Source of the DNA: Marinomonas sp. TW1 | GTDB lineage: Bacteria > Pseudomonadota > Gammaproteobacteria > Pseudomonadales > Marinomonadaceae | Assembly (NCBI RefSeq): GCF_001625355.1 | Contig: NZ_JSEE01000004.1 | Coordinates: 124,001 to 188,000 of the forward strand | Direction of reading: 5' to 3' | Length of the DNA stretch: 64,000 nt | Part shown: one piece after another, positions 47,601 through 55,849 of the stretch | How positions within the stretch are numbered: position 1 is the stretch's first letter | Layout: every line of letters starts with the position of its first letter | Program-made: the position numbers and the translations under genes | The notes under the pieces: model-generated | Databases searched by the model: none | Seen by the model: only the letters and a program-made list of their open reading frames with translations | Told to the model about the DNA's origin: nothing

Positions 47601-48987
47601 TTTCTCTTTCAGCATTGATTTGCCTGTTGCTGATGAATCCTCTAGCAAACCGATTCGCCAACAGTTGACGCATCAAAAAGACATCAAGGTGTTGATTGCG
47701 GAAAGCAATTTGGCCTCTCAGATTATCTTGACTCGGATGGCGCAAAACCTCGGTTGGCAAACTGAGGCCATCGATGATTTTACTGCAATCAGCAGTGTAC
47801 TAAAGCAGGCTCATGTTGATCGTAAACCTTTTGATGTTTTATTGATTGACGTGAAGCTGCCTCACTTTCATGGGCAGTCTAGTCTCGATGAACTTGGTCA
47901 GTGTATTCCTGATGGCAGTCCACTTCCTAAAAGCATCTTGTTGCTCAATGCGACCAATGAAAACGCTCATGAAACGACATTACCAAATACGGTTAAGTTA
48001 CTGAAACCTGTGACCTTGAGCCGTTTATCTGAAACCGTTTATCAAACGCTAGCAGTAAACCAGACCGTCCAAGACGTGTCGGTGATCGTTCAGGAAGAGG
48101 TGAAGTCGCTGCAAGGCATTAACTTGTTGTTGGTAGAGGATAATGAATTTAATCGCCAGGTCGCGACAGAGTTGTTGATGATTGAAGGCGCTAATGTGGC
48201 CGTAGCAACAGGTGGCGCGGAAGGGGTCTCAATGGTACTCAATCAAACACTTCCTATTTTTGATTTAGTCTTAATGGATATGCAAATGCCGGACGTAGAC
48301 GGCTTAGAAGCTACCCGAGAAATTCGCATGGATCCACGTTTTACGGATTTACCGATTGTTGCTATGACGGCCAATGTGTCGGCCTCAGACCGTCAAGCTT
48401 GTCTGGATGCCGGTATGAATGATCACTTAGGTAAGCCATTGGATATAGAGCAAATCATTGCTTGTATTTTACGACTGATTCCTGAAAAAAAACCTCAGGT
48501 TGTCGCGGTGAATGAGTCTCAAATGTCAGCTTCAAACTCCGTTGACACCACTGAAGATAGTGTTCTTGACGCCGCTTTGATAGACACGATTACAAGCACC
48601 TCGGTAATAGATGAAACCGTTGAAGCTGAAAGAATAGAAGATATTTTAGATCGTTTTGGTGGCAGTGTTGAACTGTATCGAAGCGTCATGAGTGGTTTTG
48701 CAAGTGAAGCCGATACGCTCATTGAGCAGCTTAAACAAGCTGTCGATAAACACAATGTTGGTCAGCTAATAGCAGTCTTGCATAGCCTAAAAGGGTCGGC
48801 ATTGACCATGGGCTTAGTTAAGTCTTCCGATGCCGTTGGTCAATATGAGAGGACGTTAAAAGCCACTTCCGACACAGATGCTCACACAGTCTGTATAGAC
48901 AACTTGAGTCAGTTGGATGTTAGAAAAATGGTACAGGACGAGTTAGCGGACATTCATCGTAGAGTAGCGGAATTCGCAGATTATTAA
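44638..48987 (+). CDS. Hybrid sensor histidine kinase (CHASE-PAS-PAS-PAS-HisKA-HATPase-REC-REC-HPt)
   Basis: Membrane-bound phosphorelay kinase of 1449 residues, start GTG 44638. Order: helix ~13-30, periplasmic CHASE domain ~70-230, helix ~305-328, three PAS domains (~345-460, 490-615, 630-755), HisKA with H779 in MSHEIRTPMNAILG, HATPase ~890-1010 with DTGIGIS and GGTGLGL, a first receiver with D1071 (LIDVKLP), a second receiver with D1214 (LMDMQMPDVDG) and an HPt domain with H1382 (LHSLKGSA). It is of the BarA/ArcB-like multi-step class. Signal and output regulator are unknown; a chemotaxis-like receptor lies downstream. Confidence 0.92.
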   Translation: MYWTSSNNIFNRWVVLTLVLGCFISVYVTYRVHTSNQEIIDRSAKQASEEVLQKVVTRIQLYQYGLRGARGVVLTAGEKDLSRDDFYQYSVTRNIDQEFPGANGFGFIRRVSQESMDEYVSHIKASSWPNFKVKELSTNFSERFIIEFVEPIGLNQRAIGLDIASEVNRREAALSAIYDGEVRLTGPITLVQASGKTSQSVLILMPVYRNGQTPRDMQERYREGFGWSYAPLIMEDVLMALEIDQSKIHFELYDVTDLDDQVGFYSNDGKGSIEQLHTTETEIYGRKWQNRLSVTDAYIRDLRLSDPYVFLFFGVSLSVLAAILVAVVRINMARRQEVIAHQSRITAVVESSADGIISLNLDGIITSWNRGAEQIYGYQQSEVIGLPALQTLVPSELQNDDKKMFQQVRQQKQALSIETRIQTKLGSQVPVSLTISPIFDASQSIVGISQSVRDISERKKAEAKIRELNVSLEDQVKARTSELEHLNRLLNDVLQASSEIAIVATDEKGLITLFNKGAERMLGYQAEEVLAERTPVLFHTSAEIDQHRAVIFEDYGSYVSDPMEVLIYKAKQQDYDRQEWTYVHKSGSRHPVSLVITPMKNAHGDIVGYLGMAMDISEQKRNQQALVAARDQLLIAAEVAQLGVWSWDLEQDALEWSDMMYDIYHYPKDLNEGGVTLPDWQARLHPEDKEKTLNHFNQSVRNGKLYNDVFRIVLPDDSVRYIQAGAYIEKDSQGNTLRLTGVNQDITSERELETWLRHAKDEADMASAAKSNFLANMSHEIRTPMNAILGMLQLVKRTPLTDQQDDYISKARISAQSLLGLINDVLDFSKVDAGKLELEQAVFDFEALLSELSTVLSGSPIRDQVELVFDVDQHLPSHFVGDKLRLLQILINLLSNAIKFTLEGCITLEIKCLQQNQGMAKLAVAVRDTGIGISQENIDSIFEVFSQAESSTTRRFGGTGLGLVICRRFVELMGGELTVDSQFGQGSCFSFSIDLPVADESSSKPIRQQLTHQKDIKVLIAESNLASQIILTRMAQNLGWQTEAIDDFTAISSVLKQAHVDRKPFDVLLIDVKLPHFHGQSSLDELGQCIPDGSPLPKSILLLNATNENAHETTLPNTVKLLKPVTLSRLSETVYQTLAVNQTVQDVSVIVQEEVKSLQGINLLLVEDNEFNRQVATELLMIEGANVAVATGGAEGVSMVLNQTLPIFDLVLMDMQMPDVDGLEATREIRMDPRFTDLPIVAMTANVSASDRQACLDAGMNDHLGKPLDIEQIIACILRLIPEKKPQVVAVNESQMSASNSVDTTEDSVLDAALIDTITSTSVIDETVEAERIEDILDRFGGSVELYRSVMSGFASEADTLIEQLKQAVDKHNVGQLIAVLHSLKGSALTMGLVKSSDAVGQYERTLKATSDTDAHTVCIDNLSQLDVRKMVQDELADIHRRVAEFADY

Positions 48988-49076
48988 TTGATTGTCTAAG
49001 CTCAATAGCTTGGTAGATTATTTTTTAGCTTGATTAGGTTGAACGATAGATAACAGTTGGAATTGGGAGAATAGGA

Positions 49077-50396
49077 ATGTTTAACGCTGGTTTGAAAAAT
49101 GACATAAAGGCGCTAGAGGAAAAGCTCTACTCACTTAATCAGGTTAAGGATAGCCTAGACGAAGAAATGTTAGTAATGAACTTAAGCCCAGACGGCGTCA
49201 TTGTTAACGTGAATAAAAAATTGATGGCCGAGTTAGATAGTTCTGAAACGTATTTTGTTGGTAAGACACTGTCTGACTTGGCCCCTCAACATGCGAAAGG
49301 CACTCCCCACTTTAAAGCCATAAACGACGCCATAAAATCGGTCCGTCATTGGGCCGGGGCCATTGAAATGATGCGAGAAGATGGTCAGGAGGCTTGGTTA
49401 CGAGGGATTTTTCAACCGGTTCTCAATTCTGATGGGCGGGTGAAAGCCTTTTCAATCCATTGTAACGATTTGACTCGAACCATTACCAAATCTCGTGAAG
49501 ACGAAAATATCATCGCGGCACTGCAACGTTCTACTGCCGTCATTGAGTTTGATTTGTCAGGGCAAATCTTGGGCGCGAATAGATTATTTTTGGAAGGAAT
49601 GGGGTACACCTTAGAACAAATAAAGGGCCAGCACCATCGCATGTTTTGTGAAGCGGAAGAAACCAATTCCAACGAATACGTTAAATTCTGGGAGCGTTTA
49701 GGGCAAGGGCAATTTTCGACTGGACGATTTAAACGAGTTGATAGCCGCGGTAATGTGGTTTGGCTAGAGGCTTCTTATAACCCTATTTCAGACGTACATG
49801 GAAAATTCTATAAGGTGGTAAAATTCGCTTCGATTATTACCGATGTGGTGAACCGTGAGATGGCCGTGTCCGATGCCGCAGACATTGCTTTCTCGACGTC
49901 TCAGCAAACGGATGAAAGTGCTCAAAAAGGCAGCCAAGTGGTGAAAGACACAGTGGATGTGATGCATGGTCTTTCTGGTCAAATGGCCGAAGCCGCAGAG
50001 GGTATTTCTGAGTTGGATAAACAGTCTCAATTAGTGGGATCCATCATTCAAAGTATTCGAGGTATTGCGGATCAGACAAATTTATTGGCTTTGAATGCGG
50101 CGATAGAAGCCGCTCGGGCGGGTGAACAGGGCCGAGGGTTTGCAGTTGTTGCGGATGAGGTAAGGCAACTGGCATCACGTACCAGTGAAGCCACTGAAGA
50201 GATTGTTGGGGTGGTGGAAAAAAATCAGTTATTAGCTGAGAAAGCGGTAGCCCTAATCAATAAAGGCAAAGAGCAAGCCGAACAAGGTTTATCCTTGTCG
50301 AACGAAGCTGGGGAGGTCATTATCGAAATTCAAGATGGTGCCCAGCGAGTAGTGGATGCCGTAGGGCAATTTGCTAACCAGTTTACCACCGATTGA
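49077..50396 (+). CDS. Soluble PAS-PAS methyl-accepting chemotaxis protein
   Basis: Chemoreceptor without membrane segments: two PAS domains (~25-140 and 150-265) followed by a short signalling domain with the conserved hairpin tip ([20 protein letters not shown] near residue 335, then [20 protein letters not shown]). At 439 residues it resembles BdlA-type or Aer-like cytoplasmic receptors that sense redox or metabolic state. It lies 89 nt after the hybrid kinase gene in the same direction and could be co-transcribed. The methylation helices are shorter than in classic MCPs. Confidence 0.88.
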   Translation: MFNAGLKNDIKALEEKLYSLNQVKDSLDEEMLVMNLSPDGVIVNVNKKLMAELDSSETYFVGKTLSDLAPQHAKGTPHFKAINDAIKSVRHWAGAIEMMREDGQEAWLRGIFQPVLNSDGRVKAFSIHCNDLTRTITKSREDENIIAALQRSTAVIEFDLSGQILGANRLFLEGMGYTLEQIKGQHHRMFCEAEETNSNEYVKFWERLGQGQFSTGRFKRVDSRGNVVWLEASYNPISDVHGKFYKVVKFASIITDVVNREMAVSDAADIAFSTSQQTDESAQKGSQVVKDTVDVMHGLSGQMAEAAEGISELDKQSQLVGSIIQSIRGIADQTNLLALNAAIEAARAGEQGRGFAVVADEVRQLASRTSEATEEIVGVVEKNQLLAEKAVALINKGKEQAEQGLSLSNEAGEVIIEIQDGAQRVVDAVGQFANQFTTD

Positions 50397-50418
50397 TACG
50401 CCATCATCAATCGTACTG

Positions 50419-50453
50419 AATAAGCGTGCTGGTTTCTAACTAGCACGCTTATT
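50419..50453. terminator. Bidirectional terminator between MCP and marR genes
   Basis: Twelve-bp perfect stem AATAAGCGTGCT / AGCACGCTTATT, 11-nt loop, followed by TTTATG on the plus strand, between convergent genes. Confidence 0.8.
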
Positions 50454-50475
50454 TTATGAGTTATGTTTAGAAAAA

Positions 50476-50934
50476 CTAGTCTTTCGCTAGAGTATCTAAT
50501 ATGCCCAATAACCAGTCTACTTCTTTATCGTTTTTCAAACGTTGAGCCATGGCTTTTTCATGCTCCATGACACGATTAGTTAACCTGCTAAAAAACTGTT
50601 TTCCGGATTCGGTCATAAATAGAGCGTAGGAGCGACGATCGTTCTTTGCGGGGCGTCGTTCAATAATATCCATTTGTTCTAATTTGTCGACGGCCGCTAC
50701 CATGGCCGATCGGTCATTACCTAAAGCTTGAGCCACGGCCGTTTGGGTTAAACCAGGATTGCGGTCAACGATGGCGATGACGGCAAACAGTCCAGGGCTG
50801 ATCCCCAAGTCTGAACACACTTCTGAAAATTTGCTGAAAAAATTCATTTGAGCGCGGCGTAGTCGATAACCAAGTAAACTATTGAGTATGCCAAAATCCA
50901 CGTTGCTGTCGGCTTGTTTTGTTTCGTCAGACAT
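50476..50934 (-). CDS. MarR-family transcriptional regulator
   Basis: Winged-helix MarR protein of 152 residues: recognition region LTQTAVAQALGNDRSAMVAAVDKLE (here residues ~70-95) followed by the wing RRPAKNDRRSYALFMTESG. MarR proteins of this group (CouR, FerR, HcaR, PhdR) repress hydroxycinnamate genes and are released by the aryl-CoA intermediate. It lies beyond the TRAP transporter from the aryl-acid operon and in the same direction as that transporter, so it is the likely local regulator (inference). Confidence 0.87.
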   Translation of the reverse strand: MSDETKQADSNVDFGILNSLLGYRLRRAQMNFFSKFSEVCSDLGISPGLFAVIAIVDRNPGLTQTAVAQALGNDRSAMVAAVDKLEQMDIIERRPAKNDRRSYALFMTESGKQFFSRLTNRVMEHEKAMAQRLKNDKEVDWLLGILDTLAKD

Positions 50935-51035
50935 TTAATTCTCTTCATATTCGTTAGATCTTAACAATTGTAATATAAAGCACTATTGTTGCGACACTAA
51001 ACTGTTTGTATTTTTTGACAGTTTGATGGAATAAC

Positions 51036-51069
51036 GCAAAAAAGAAAGCCGACACTGTGGTCGGCTTTT
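51036..51069 (-). terminator. Terminator of the dctPQM operon
   Basis: Nine-bp stem AAAGCCGAC / GTCGGCTTT with a 6-nt loop; on the minus strand it ends in a T-run. Confidence 0.82.
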
Positions 51070-51095
51070 GAAAGACATTGTCTCGTTAAAACAGC

Positions 51096-52415
51096 TTAGC
51101 TAATTAAATGAACCAAGCCGAGCGTAATGCCTGGGAAAAGAACCAAAAGAGCGACCCTGACAACGTCAGAAATTAGGAAAGGAACAACGCCTTTAAAACA
51201 CTCTTTTAGCTTTAGGCTGTCATCGAAAGATTTAATGATAAACACATTCATCCCAACAGGGGGGGTAATGAGCCCCACTTCCACAACGATCAGAGCCAAG
51301 ATACCAAACCAAATGCCAGCGTCTGCGACAGGAATGCCAAAGTCCATTGCGACGATGATCGGGAAGTAAATTGGGATGGTCAGCAAAATCATTGCCAAAC
51401 TGTCCAAGAAACACCCCATAACAAGGTAAGTGAGTAGCATCAGTGTCAAAATGGTATAAGGCGATAGTCCCGAGTTAGTGATTAATTCCACACCCACATC
51501 CGGTAATCGTGACAATGCAATAAAGACGCTGAATAAATCCGCACCCAATACGATAAAGAATATCATTGCAGAAGAGACGGCGGTTTTCATTAAACACACT
51601 AACAGTCCGTCTAGACGCATTTTACCGTGGGTTAAGGCTAAGATAGCGGTTAAAATAACCCCGACTGAAGCCGCCTCTGTTGGCGTGAAAAAGCCAAGAT
51701 AAATGCCACCTAATACAATCAAGAAAATGAGGGTGATGTGCCAAACATCTTTCGTTGATTTGAGTTTTTGTGCAAACGTCGTCTTTTCGCCACGAGGCCC
51801 CGATTCTGGAAAGATGCGCACATAAATAGCAATGGCTAAAATGTAACCGCCAGCGGCTAAGAAGCCTGGAACAAAGGCCGCAATAAACATTTTTGAGATG
51901 TTTTGTTCCGTTAAGACTGCAAAGATGATCAATACCATAGAAGGTGGAATCAAAATCCCTAATGTCCCGCCTGCGGCAAGGGCTCCAGCGGCTAGACTGC
52001 CAGAGTATTTCAGGCGCTTCATTTCAGGTAGTGCCACTTTCCCCATGGTTGATGCGGTTGCCAATGAAGAGCCACAAATCGCTCCAAATGCGGCACAACC
52101 AGCAATGGCTGCCATGGCGATACCGCCTCGTTGACGACCAATCCACGTGTTACAGGTGCGAAACAGTTCCGCGGTAATGCCTGAGCGTGTGGCCAGCTCT
52201 CCCATTAATAGAAATAATGGCACAACAGATAAATCATAGCTGGAAAATTTTGATACGGGAGCCGTACCAAGGTAATCCAATAAAGCAGGCATGCCGCCAA
52301 TCATGATATAACCAACGCCACCACATACCAGCATAGCTAAAGCAATGGGAATACGGATGCTCATTAGCACCATTAGGGCTGCCATCATTAAAAAGGCCAG
52401 CTCAATATTACTCAT
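51096..52415 (-). CDS. dctM: TRAP transporter large permease subunit
   Basis: DctM subunit of a tripartite sodium-driven transporter, 12 or so helices in 439 residues. I use ATG 52415 with GGAGG five bases upstream; the GTG at 52427 overlaps that site. Motifs GGIAMAAIAGCAAFGAICGSS near residue 80, AAGGTLGILIPPS near residue 150, MGCFLDSLAMILLTIPI near residue 335 and VGLITPPVGMNVF near residue 385 are diagnostic. It overlaps dctQ by 8 nt. The operon order is P-Q-M and it is divergent from the aryl-acid beta-oxidation genes, so the imported substrate is probably an aromatic or related carboxylate. Confidence 0.92.
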   Translation of the reverse strand: MSNIELAFLMMAALMVLMSIRIPIALAMLVCGGVGYIMIGGMPALLDYLGTAPVSKFSSYDLSVVPLFLLMGELATRSGITAELFRTCNTWIGRQRGGIAMAAIAGCAAFGAICGSSLATASTMGKVALPEMKRLKYSGSLAAGALAAGGTLGILIPPSMVLIIFAVLTEQNISKMFIAAFVPGFLAAGGYILAIAIYVRIFPESGPRGEKTTFAQKLKSTKDVWHITLIFLIVLGGIYLGFFTPTEAASVGVILTAILALTHGKMRLDGLLVCLMKTAVSSAMIFFIVLGADLFSVFIALSRLPDVGVELITNSGLSPYTILTLMLLTYLVMGCFLDSLAMILLTIPIYFPIIVAMDFGIPVADAGIWFGILALIVVEVGLITPPVGMNVFIIKSFDDSLKLKECFKGVVPFLISDVVRVALLVLFPGITLGLVHLIS

Positions 52416-52911
52416 GGTTGCCTCCACGAAGTGTGGTGTACAGTCTATTCAGACCACAAATTCCGCAAAGAGTCATGCAAATGACTCCAACAGTGAAAGT
52501 CCACCATGTAGGAAGTTCCAGTAGCATGGATTGCTCAAGGTATTCTTTCGCTTCTAGACCGCTTAAGGTCATGCGGTACGCAAAAGTAAAACAAACAGCA
52601 GTAAACAAAGCGTCGCTGATGATCCCTAATGTGCGCAAGGTGCTGGGTTGGCAATGCGCGGTAAAGAGGTCAACAACTACATGGCCTTGTTGCTGATAAC
52701 ATTTGGGTAAGAAGAAGAAAATGGCCATGCCAAGTCCCATTTCTGTCATTTCATAATCGCCGACAATGGATTGTCCGACCAGACTGCGGCCGATAATGCT
52801 AGCAACCGTTACGATTGCCAGCATTAACATAATGAAACCACCCGTCAATGCGAAGATATTGGCAAGACGCTCTATAATAAGAGATCTTGAAAACGCCGTA
52901 TTTTGCATCAT
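52408..52911 (-). CDS. dctQ: TRAP transporter small permease subunit
   Basis: DctQ subunit with four predicted helices in 167 residues; the segment VGQSIVGDYEMTEMGLGMAIFFFLP, with its E/G pattern, is typical. It lies 26 nt after dctP and overlaps dctM by 8 nt, so it is translationally coupled. It forms the membrane complex with DctM. Confidence 0.88.
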   Translation of the reverse strand: MMQNTAFSRSLIIERLANIFALTGGFIMLMLAIVTVASIIGRSLVGQSIVGDYEMTEMGLGMAIFFFLPKCYQQQGHVVVDLFTAHCQPSTLRTLGIISDALFTAVCFTFAYRMTLSGLEAKEYLEQSMLLELPTWWTFTVGVICMTLCGICGLNRLYTTLRGGNHE

Positions 52912-52937
52912 GCTTAAATCACCTAACTAACGAGAAC

Positions 52938-53972
52938 TTAAAAGTTCTCGTACTTCTCGATCAGTGTTTTTGCCTTTTCCAATAGACGGTCAGCATCGTA
53001 GCCATCGTCATTCATATCTTCAATCCATTGCTCTGTAACAGGCGCCAGTGTTTCTTTCCAACGATCGTACTCAGCACCTTCAATGGTATTGAAAGTGTTG
53101 CCATTGTCCACGGCGTCTTTGCGAGCACCAATTTCATAAGCGTCGAATACATCCCCAACAAAACCTGCAAGTGGAACACCTGAGTTATCGTCGATGACTT
53201 TTTTCAAGTCTGCTGGTAATTTATCGTATGCTTTTTTGTTCATTGAGAAGATGAAGAATTGAGTGTAAAGACCTCGATCACCTTTAAACTCGGTGTGATG
53301 TGGTGCTAATTCATGAATCTTCATTGGTTTAACTACTTCAAACGGCAATGCGGTCACGTCAATAACGCCTTTTGACAGCGCGCTTGGCATAGTTGGTACT
53401 GGCATAAAGATGGTATTTGCATCCAAAATACCGAAGGCTTCTGCCATGACCTTATTTGGTGCTCGAACTTTCATACCGTCCAGGTCTTCCATTTTTTTGA
53501 TGTCTTTAGTACGAGAATGCAAAGAACCTGGGAAATGCGTATGTAAAGCCAGTAATTTAACGTCTTTTAGTTCATCCTGCATTTCCGTTTCGGCATAGTC
53601 CTGCAGAGCCATACTGGTAATGCGAGAGTTTAGTGGCATAAAAGGTAATTCAAACACGGTTGCTTTTGGGAAGCGGCCAGGTGTGTAGCCACCGACTGTC
53701 CACGACATATCAACAATGCCTTTACGTGCTTGGTCAAATAATTGTGGGGGTTTGCCACCAAGTTGCATCGCTGGGTAAAGATCAATATGAATGCGGCCGT
53801 TCGATTCAGCTTCGACTTTATCTGCCCAAGGTTGAAGAAAGTTCACTTGTGCATTTGAAACCGGCGGTAGGAAGTGATGGAGTTTGAAAGTGTATTCAGC
53901 TTCTGCAAGGACGCTTGTCGATAGAGCGGCTCCAGCGACTAAAGCCAGCGCTTTGAGTTTTAAATTTTTCAT
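52938..53972 (-). CDS. dctP: TRAP transporter substrate-binding protein
   Basis: Periplasmic DctP-type binding protein of 344 residues. ATG 53972 starts a clear signal peptide (to TSVLA) with AAGG upstream; an in-frame start 48 nt earlier would put a polar extension before it. KLHHFLPPVSNAQ at the mature N-terminus, GRIHIDLYPAMQLGG near residue 70, and the ligand-contact region KVRAPNKVMAEAFGILDA near residue 165, including the conserved Arg that binds a carboxylate, mark the DctP family. Ligand is likely a carboxylic acid, here perhaps an aryl or phenylpropenoid acid judged from the divergent operon. Confidence 0.92.
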   Translation of the reverse strand: MKNLKLKALALVAGAALSTSVLAEAEYTFKLHHFLPPVSNAQVNFLQPWADKVEAESNGRIHIDLYPAMQLGGKPPQLFDQARKGIVDMSWTVGGYTPGRFPKATVFELPFMPLNSRITSMALQDYAETEMQDELKDVKLLALHTHFPGSLHSRTKDIKKMEDLDGMKVRAPNKVMAEAFGILDANTIFMPVPTMPSALSKGVIDVTALPFEVVKPMKIHELAPHHTEFKGDRGLYTQFFIFSMNKKAYDKLPADLKKVIDDNSGVPLAGFVGDVFDAYEIGARKDAVDNGNTFNTIEGAEYDRWKETLAPVTEQWIEDMNDDGYDADRLLEKAKTLIEKYENF

Positions 53973-54015
53973 AGTTTTGCACCTTATTATTTTTGTCTTA
54001 TCCAGTGTCAGTATA

Positions 54016-54034
54016 GTCAATTGCTTATATTGAC
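54016..54034. promoter_or_regulatory. Candidate operator between dctP and the CoA-transferase gene (site 1)
   Basis: Perfect dyad GTCAAT-N7-ATTGAC in the 283-nt divergent gap, 43 nt upstream of dctP. Size and symmetry suit a MarR-type site, but the motif is not repeated elsewhere in the window. Confidence 0.35.
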
Positions 54035-54186
54035 GATCTCATGTGCCTAGTTGCTCCCGAGACTTAAAATCATTTTGGCCATAACCCTGTGCTAATTCAA
54101 TCCTATTGCGTATGACTTTTTTGCTTAGTGTATTCAAAAAAAGCAAGAGGGTGTAAAAAAACATTAAAATGTTTGCGAAATTAACT

Positions 54187-54201
54187 GTTGTGATGTACAA
54201 C
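54187..54201. promoter_or_regulatory. Candidate operator between dctP and the CoA-transferase gene (site 2)
   Basis: Dyad GTTGT-N5-ACAAC, extended imperfectly to AACTGTTGT and ACAACAAGTT, 54 nt upstream of the CoA-transferase start, where the promoter should lie. Confidence 0.3.
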
Positions 54202-54255
54202 AAGTTTTTGGTTTTTTATATGGCTTACAGCATAACAATAATATGAGGTTACAAG

Positions 54256-55821
54256 ATGAGTAAGGTGATTTCTCTAGATCAGGCAGCAGGACTAATTCAA
54301 GACGGTGCGTCAGTGGCTTGGTCTACGGTTGGTATGTCGTATTTTGCGGAAGCGGTCGCCAAAGCCGTAGAGCAACGTTTTGTCAATACGGGCCATCCGC
54401 AACAGCTTACTCTTATTCATGATTGTGGTTGCGGTGATGGGAAAGATGCCGGGATGTCGCATCTTGCTTACCCTAATTTGGTAAAACGACTTATTTCAGG
54501 TCACACAGGTCAAGCGCCTAAAATGGCGCAGATGATTACTGACGACGCAATCGAGGCTTACTTACTGCCACAAGGCGTCTTGACAACCATGTGGCGTCAG
54601 ATTGCAGGCAATAAGCCTGGTGTTATTACCAAAATCGGCATGGGCACTTACGTCGACCCTCTCGTGAGTGGTGGCAAGGTAACGGCTAAAACCAAAGACG
54701 ATTTGGTTAAGCGCATCAGTATTGAAGACGAAGAGTGGTTGTTGTTTAAGAAATTCCCACTCGATGTGGTCATTATTCGCGCAACCACTGCGGATGAAGA
54801 TGGTAACTTGTCGGTTGAGGAAGAGGCCATGTTGGCGGAGATTTTGCCTATGGCGCAAGCGGCTAAAAATAATGGCGGTATTGTGATTGCACAGGTGAAA
54901 TACATTGCCGAGCGTCACTCAATTCATCCAAAAGAAGTCAAAGTACCCGGTGTGCTGGTGGATTATGTCACCGTCGCACCAGCAGAGGACCACAAGCAAA
55001 CCATTGGTAGCGTTTACAACCCTGGTTTGGCAGGCAATTCACGAGTACCTTTAAATGCCTTACCTGCGATGCCTTTTAGTGCTCGAAAAGTCATTGCGCG
55101 TCGCGCGGCCATGGAGCTCGAAGCCAATGTGATGGTGAATTTAGGCATTGGTATGCCTGACGGTGTGGCGGCCATCGCGGCAGAAGAAAAGGTATCGCAC
55201 TTATTTACCTTAACGACAGAGTTGGGGACTTATGGCGGTATTCCGGCTTCGGGTGCGGATTTTGGTGCAGCTTGGAATGCGGATGCCATTATTGAACACG
55301 AAGCGCAGTTTGATTTTTATGACGGTGGCGGTTTGGATATTGCCTTCCTAGGTCTAGCGCAAGCCGATCAACAGGGTAATTTGAACGTCAGTAAGTTTGG
55401 TCCAAAAGTAGTCGGTCCAGGTGGCTTTATTAACATTTCACAAAGTGCCAAAAAAGTCGTGTTCTGTGGCACCTTAGTCAATGGCGCTAAGCTTGAGTTC
55501 AGCGAAGGTAAGGTACAAGTCATTGAAGAAGGGAAGGTGCAGAAGTTTGTCGACGCGGTGGATCACATTACTTTTAGTGGTGATGTGGCGCGTGCGAATC
55601 ATCAGCCTGTGGTGTTTGTTACTGAGCGTTGTGTATTGGAATTACGCCAACAAGGTATGGTGCTGACCGAAATTGCCCCTGGTTTGGATTTGGAAAAAGA
55701 CGTATTAGCTGCCATGTCATTCCGTCCTTTGATCGCCGACGATCTGAAAACCATGCCAGAAGCTATTTTTGCAGAACAGTGGGGCGGTTTAAGCGAGATT
55801 ATGTCAGCGCAAGGTCAATAA
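54256..55821 (+). CDS. Acyl-CoA:carboxylate CoA-transferase (YdiF/propionate-CoA-transferase type)
   Basis: Single-chain family I CoA transferase of 521 residues (both halves fused). The catalytic glutamate is E322 in TTELGTYGGIP, matching the E-x-G-x2-G-G-x-P motif; the N-terminal half holds the glycine-rich CoA-binding part and GVLVDYVTVAPAEDHKQT leads to the second half. It moves CoA between an acyl-CoA and a carboxylate such as acetate. As first gene of the rightward operon it could activate the imported acid or recycle CoA from acetyl-CoA. Exact substrates unknown. Confidence 0.88.
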   Translation: MSKVISLDQAAGLIQDGASVAWSTVGMSYFAEAVAKAVEQRFVNTGHPQQLTLIHDCGCGDGKDAGMSHLAYPNLVKRLISGHTGQAPKMAQMITDDAIEAYLLPQGVLTTMWRQIAGNKPGVITKIGMGTYVDPLVSGGKVTAKTKDDLVKRISIEDEEWLLFKKFPLDVVIIRATTADEDGNLSVEEEAMLAEILPMAQAAKNNGGIVIAQVKYIAERHSIHPKEVKVPGVLVDYVTVAPAEDHKQTIGSVYNPGLAGNSRVPLNALPAMPFSARKVIARRAAMELEANVMVNLGIGMPDGVAAIAAEEKVSHLFTLTTELGTYGGIPASGADFGAAWNADAIIEHEAQFDFYDGGGLDIAFLGLAQADQQGNLNVSKFGPKVVGPGGFINISQSAKKVVFCGTLVNGAKLEFSEGKVQVIEEGKVQKFVDAVDHITFSGDVARANHQPVVFVTERCVLELRQQGMVLTEIAPGLDLEKDVLAAMSFRPLIADDLKTMPEAIFAEQWGGLSEIMSAQGQ

Positions 55822-55849
55822 AAACAATAACCAAATTTGAGGTACGAGT

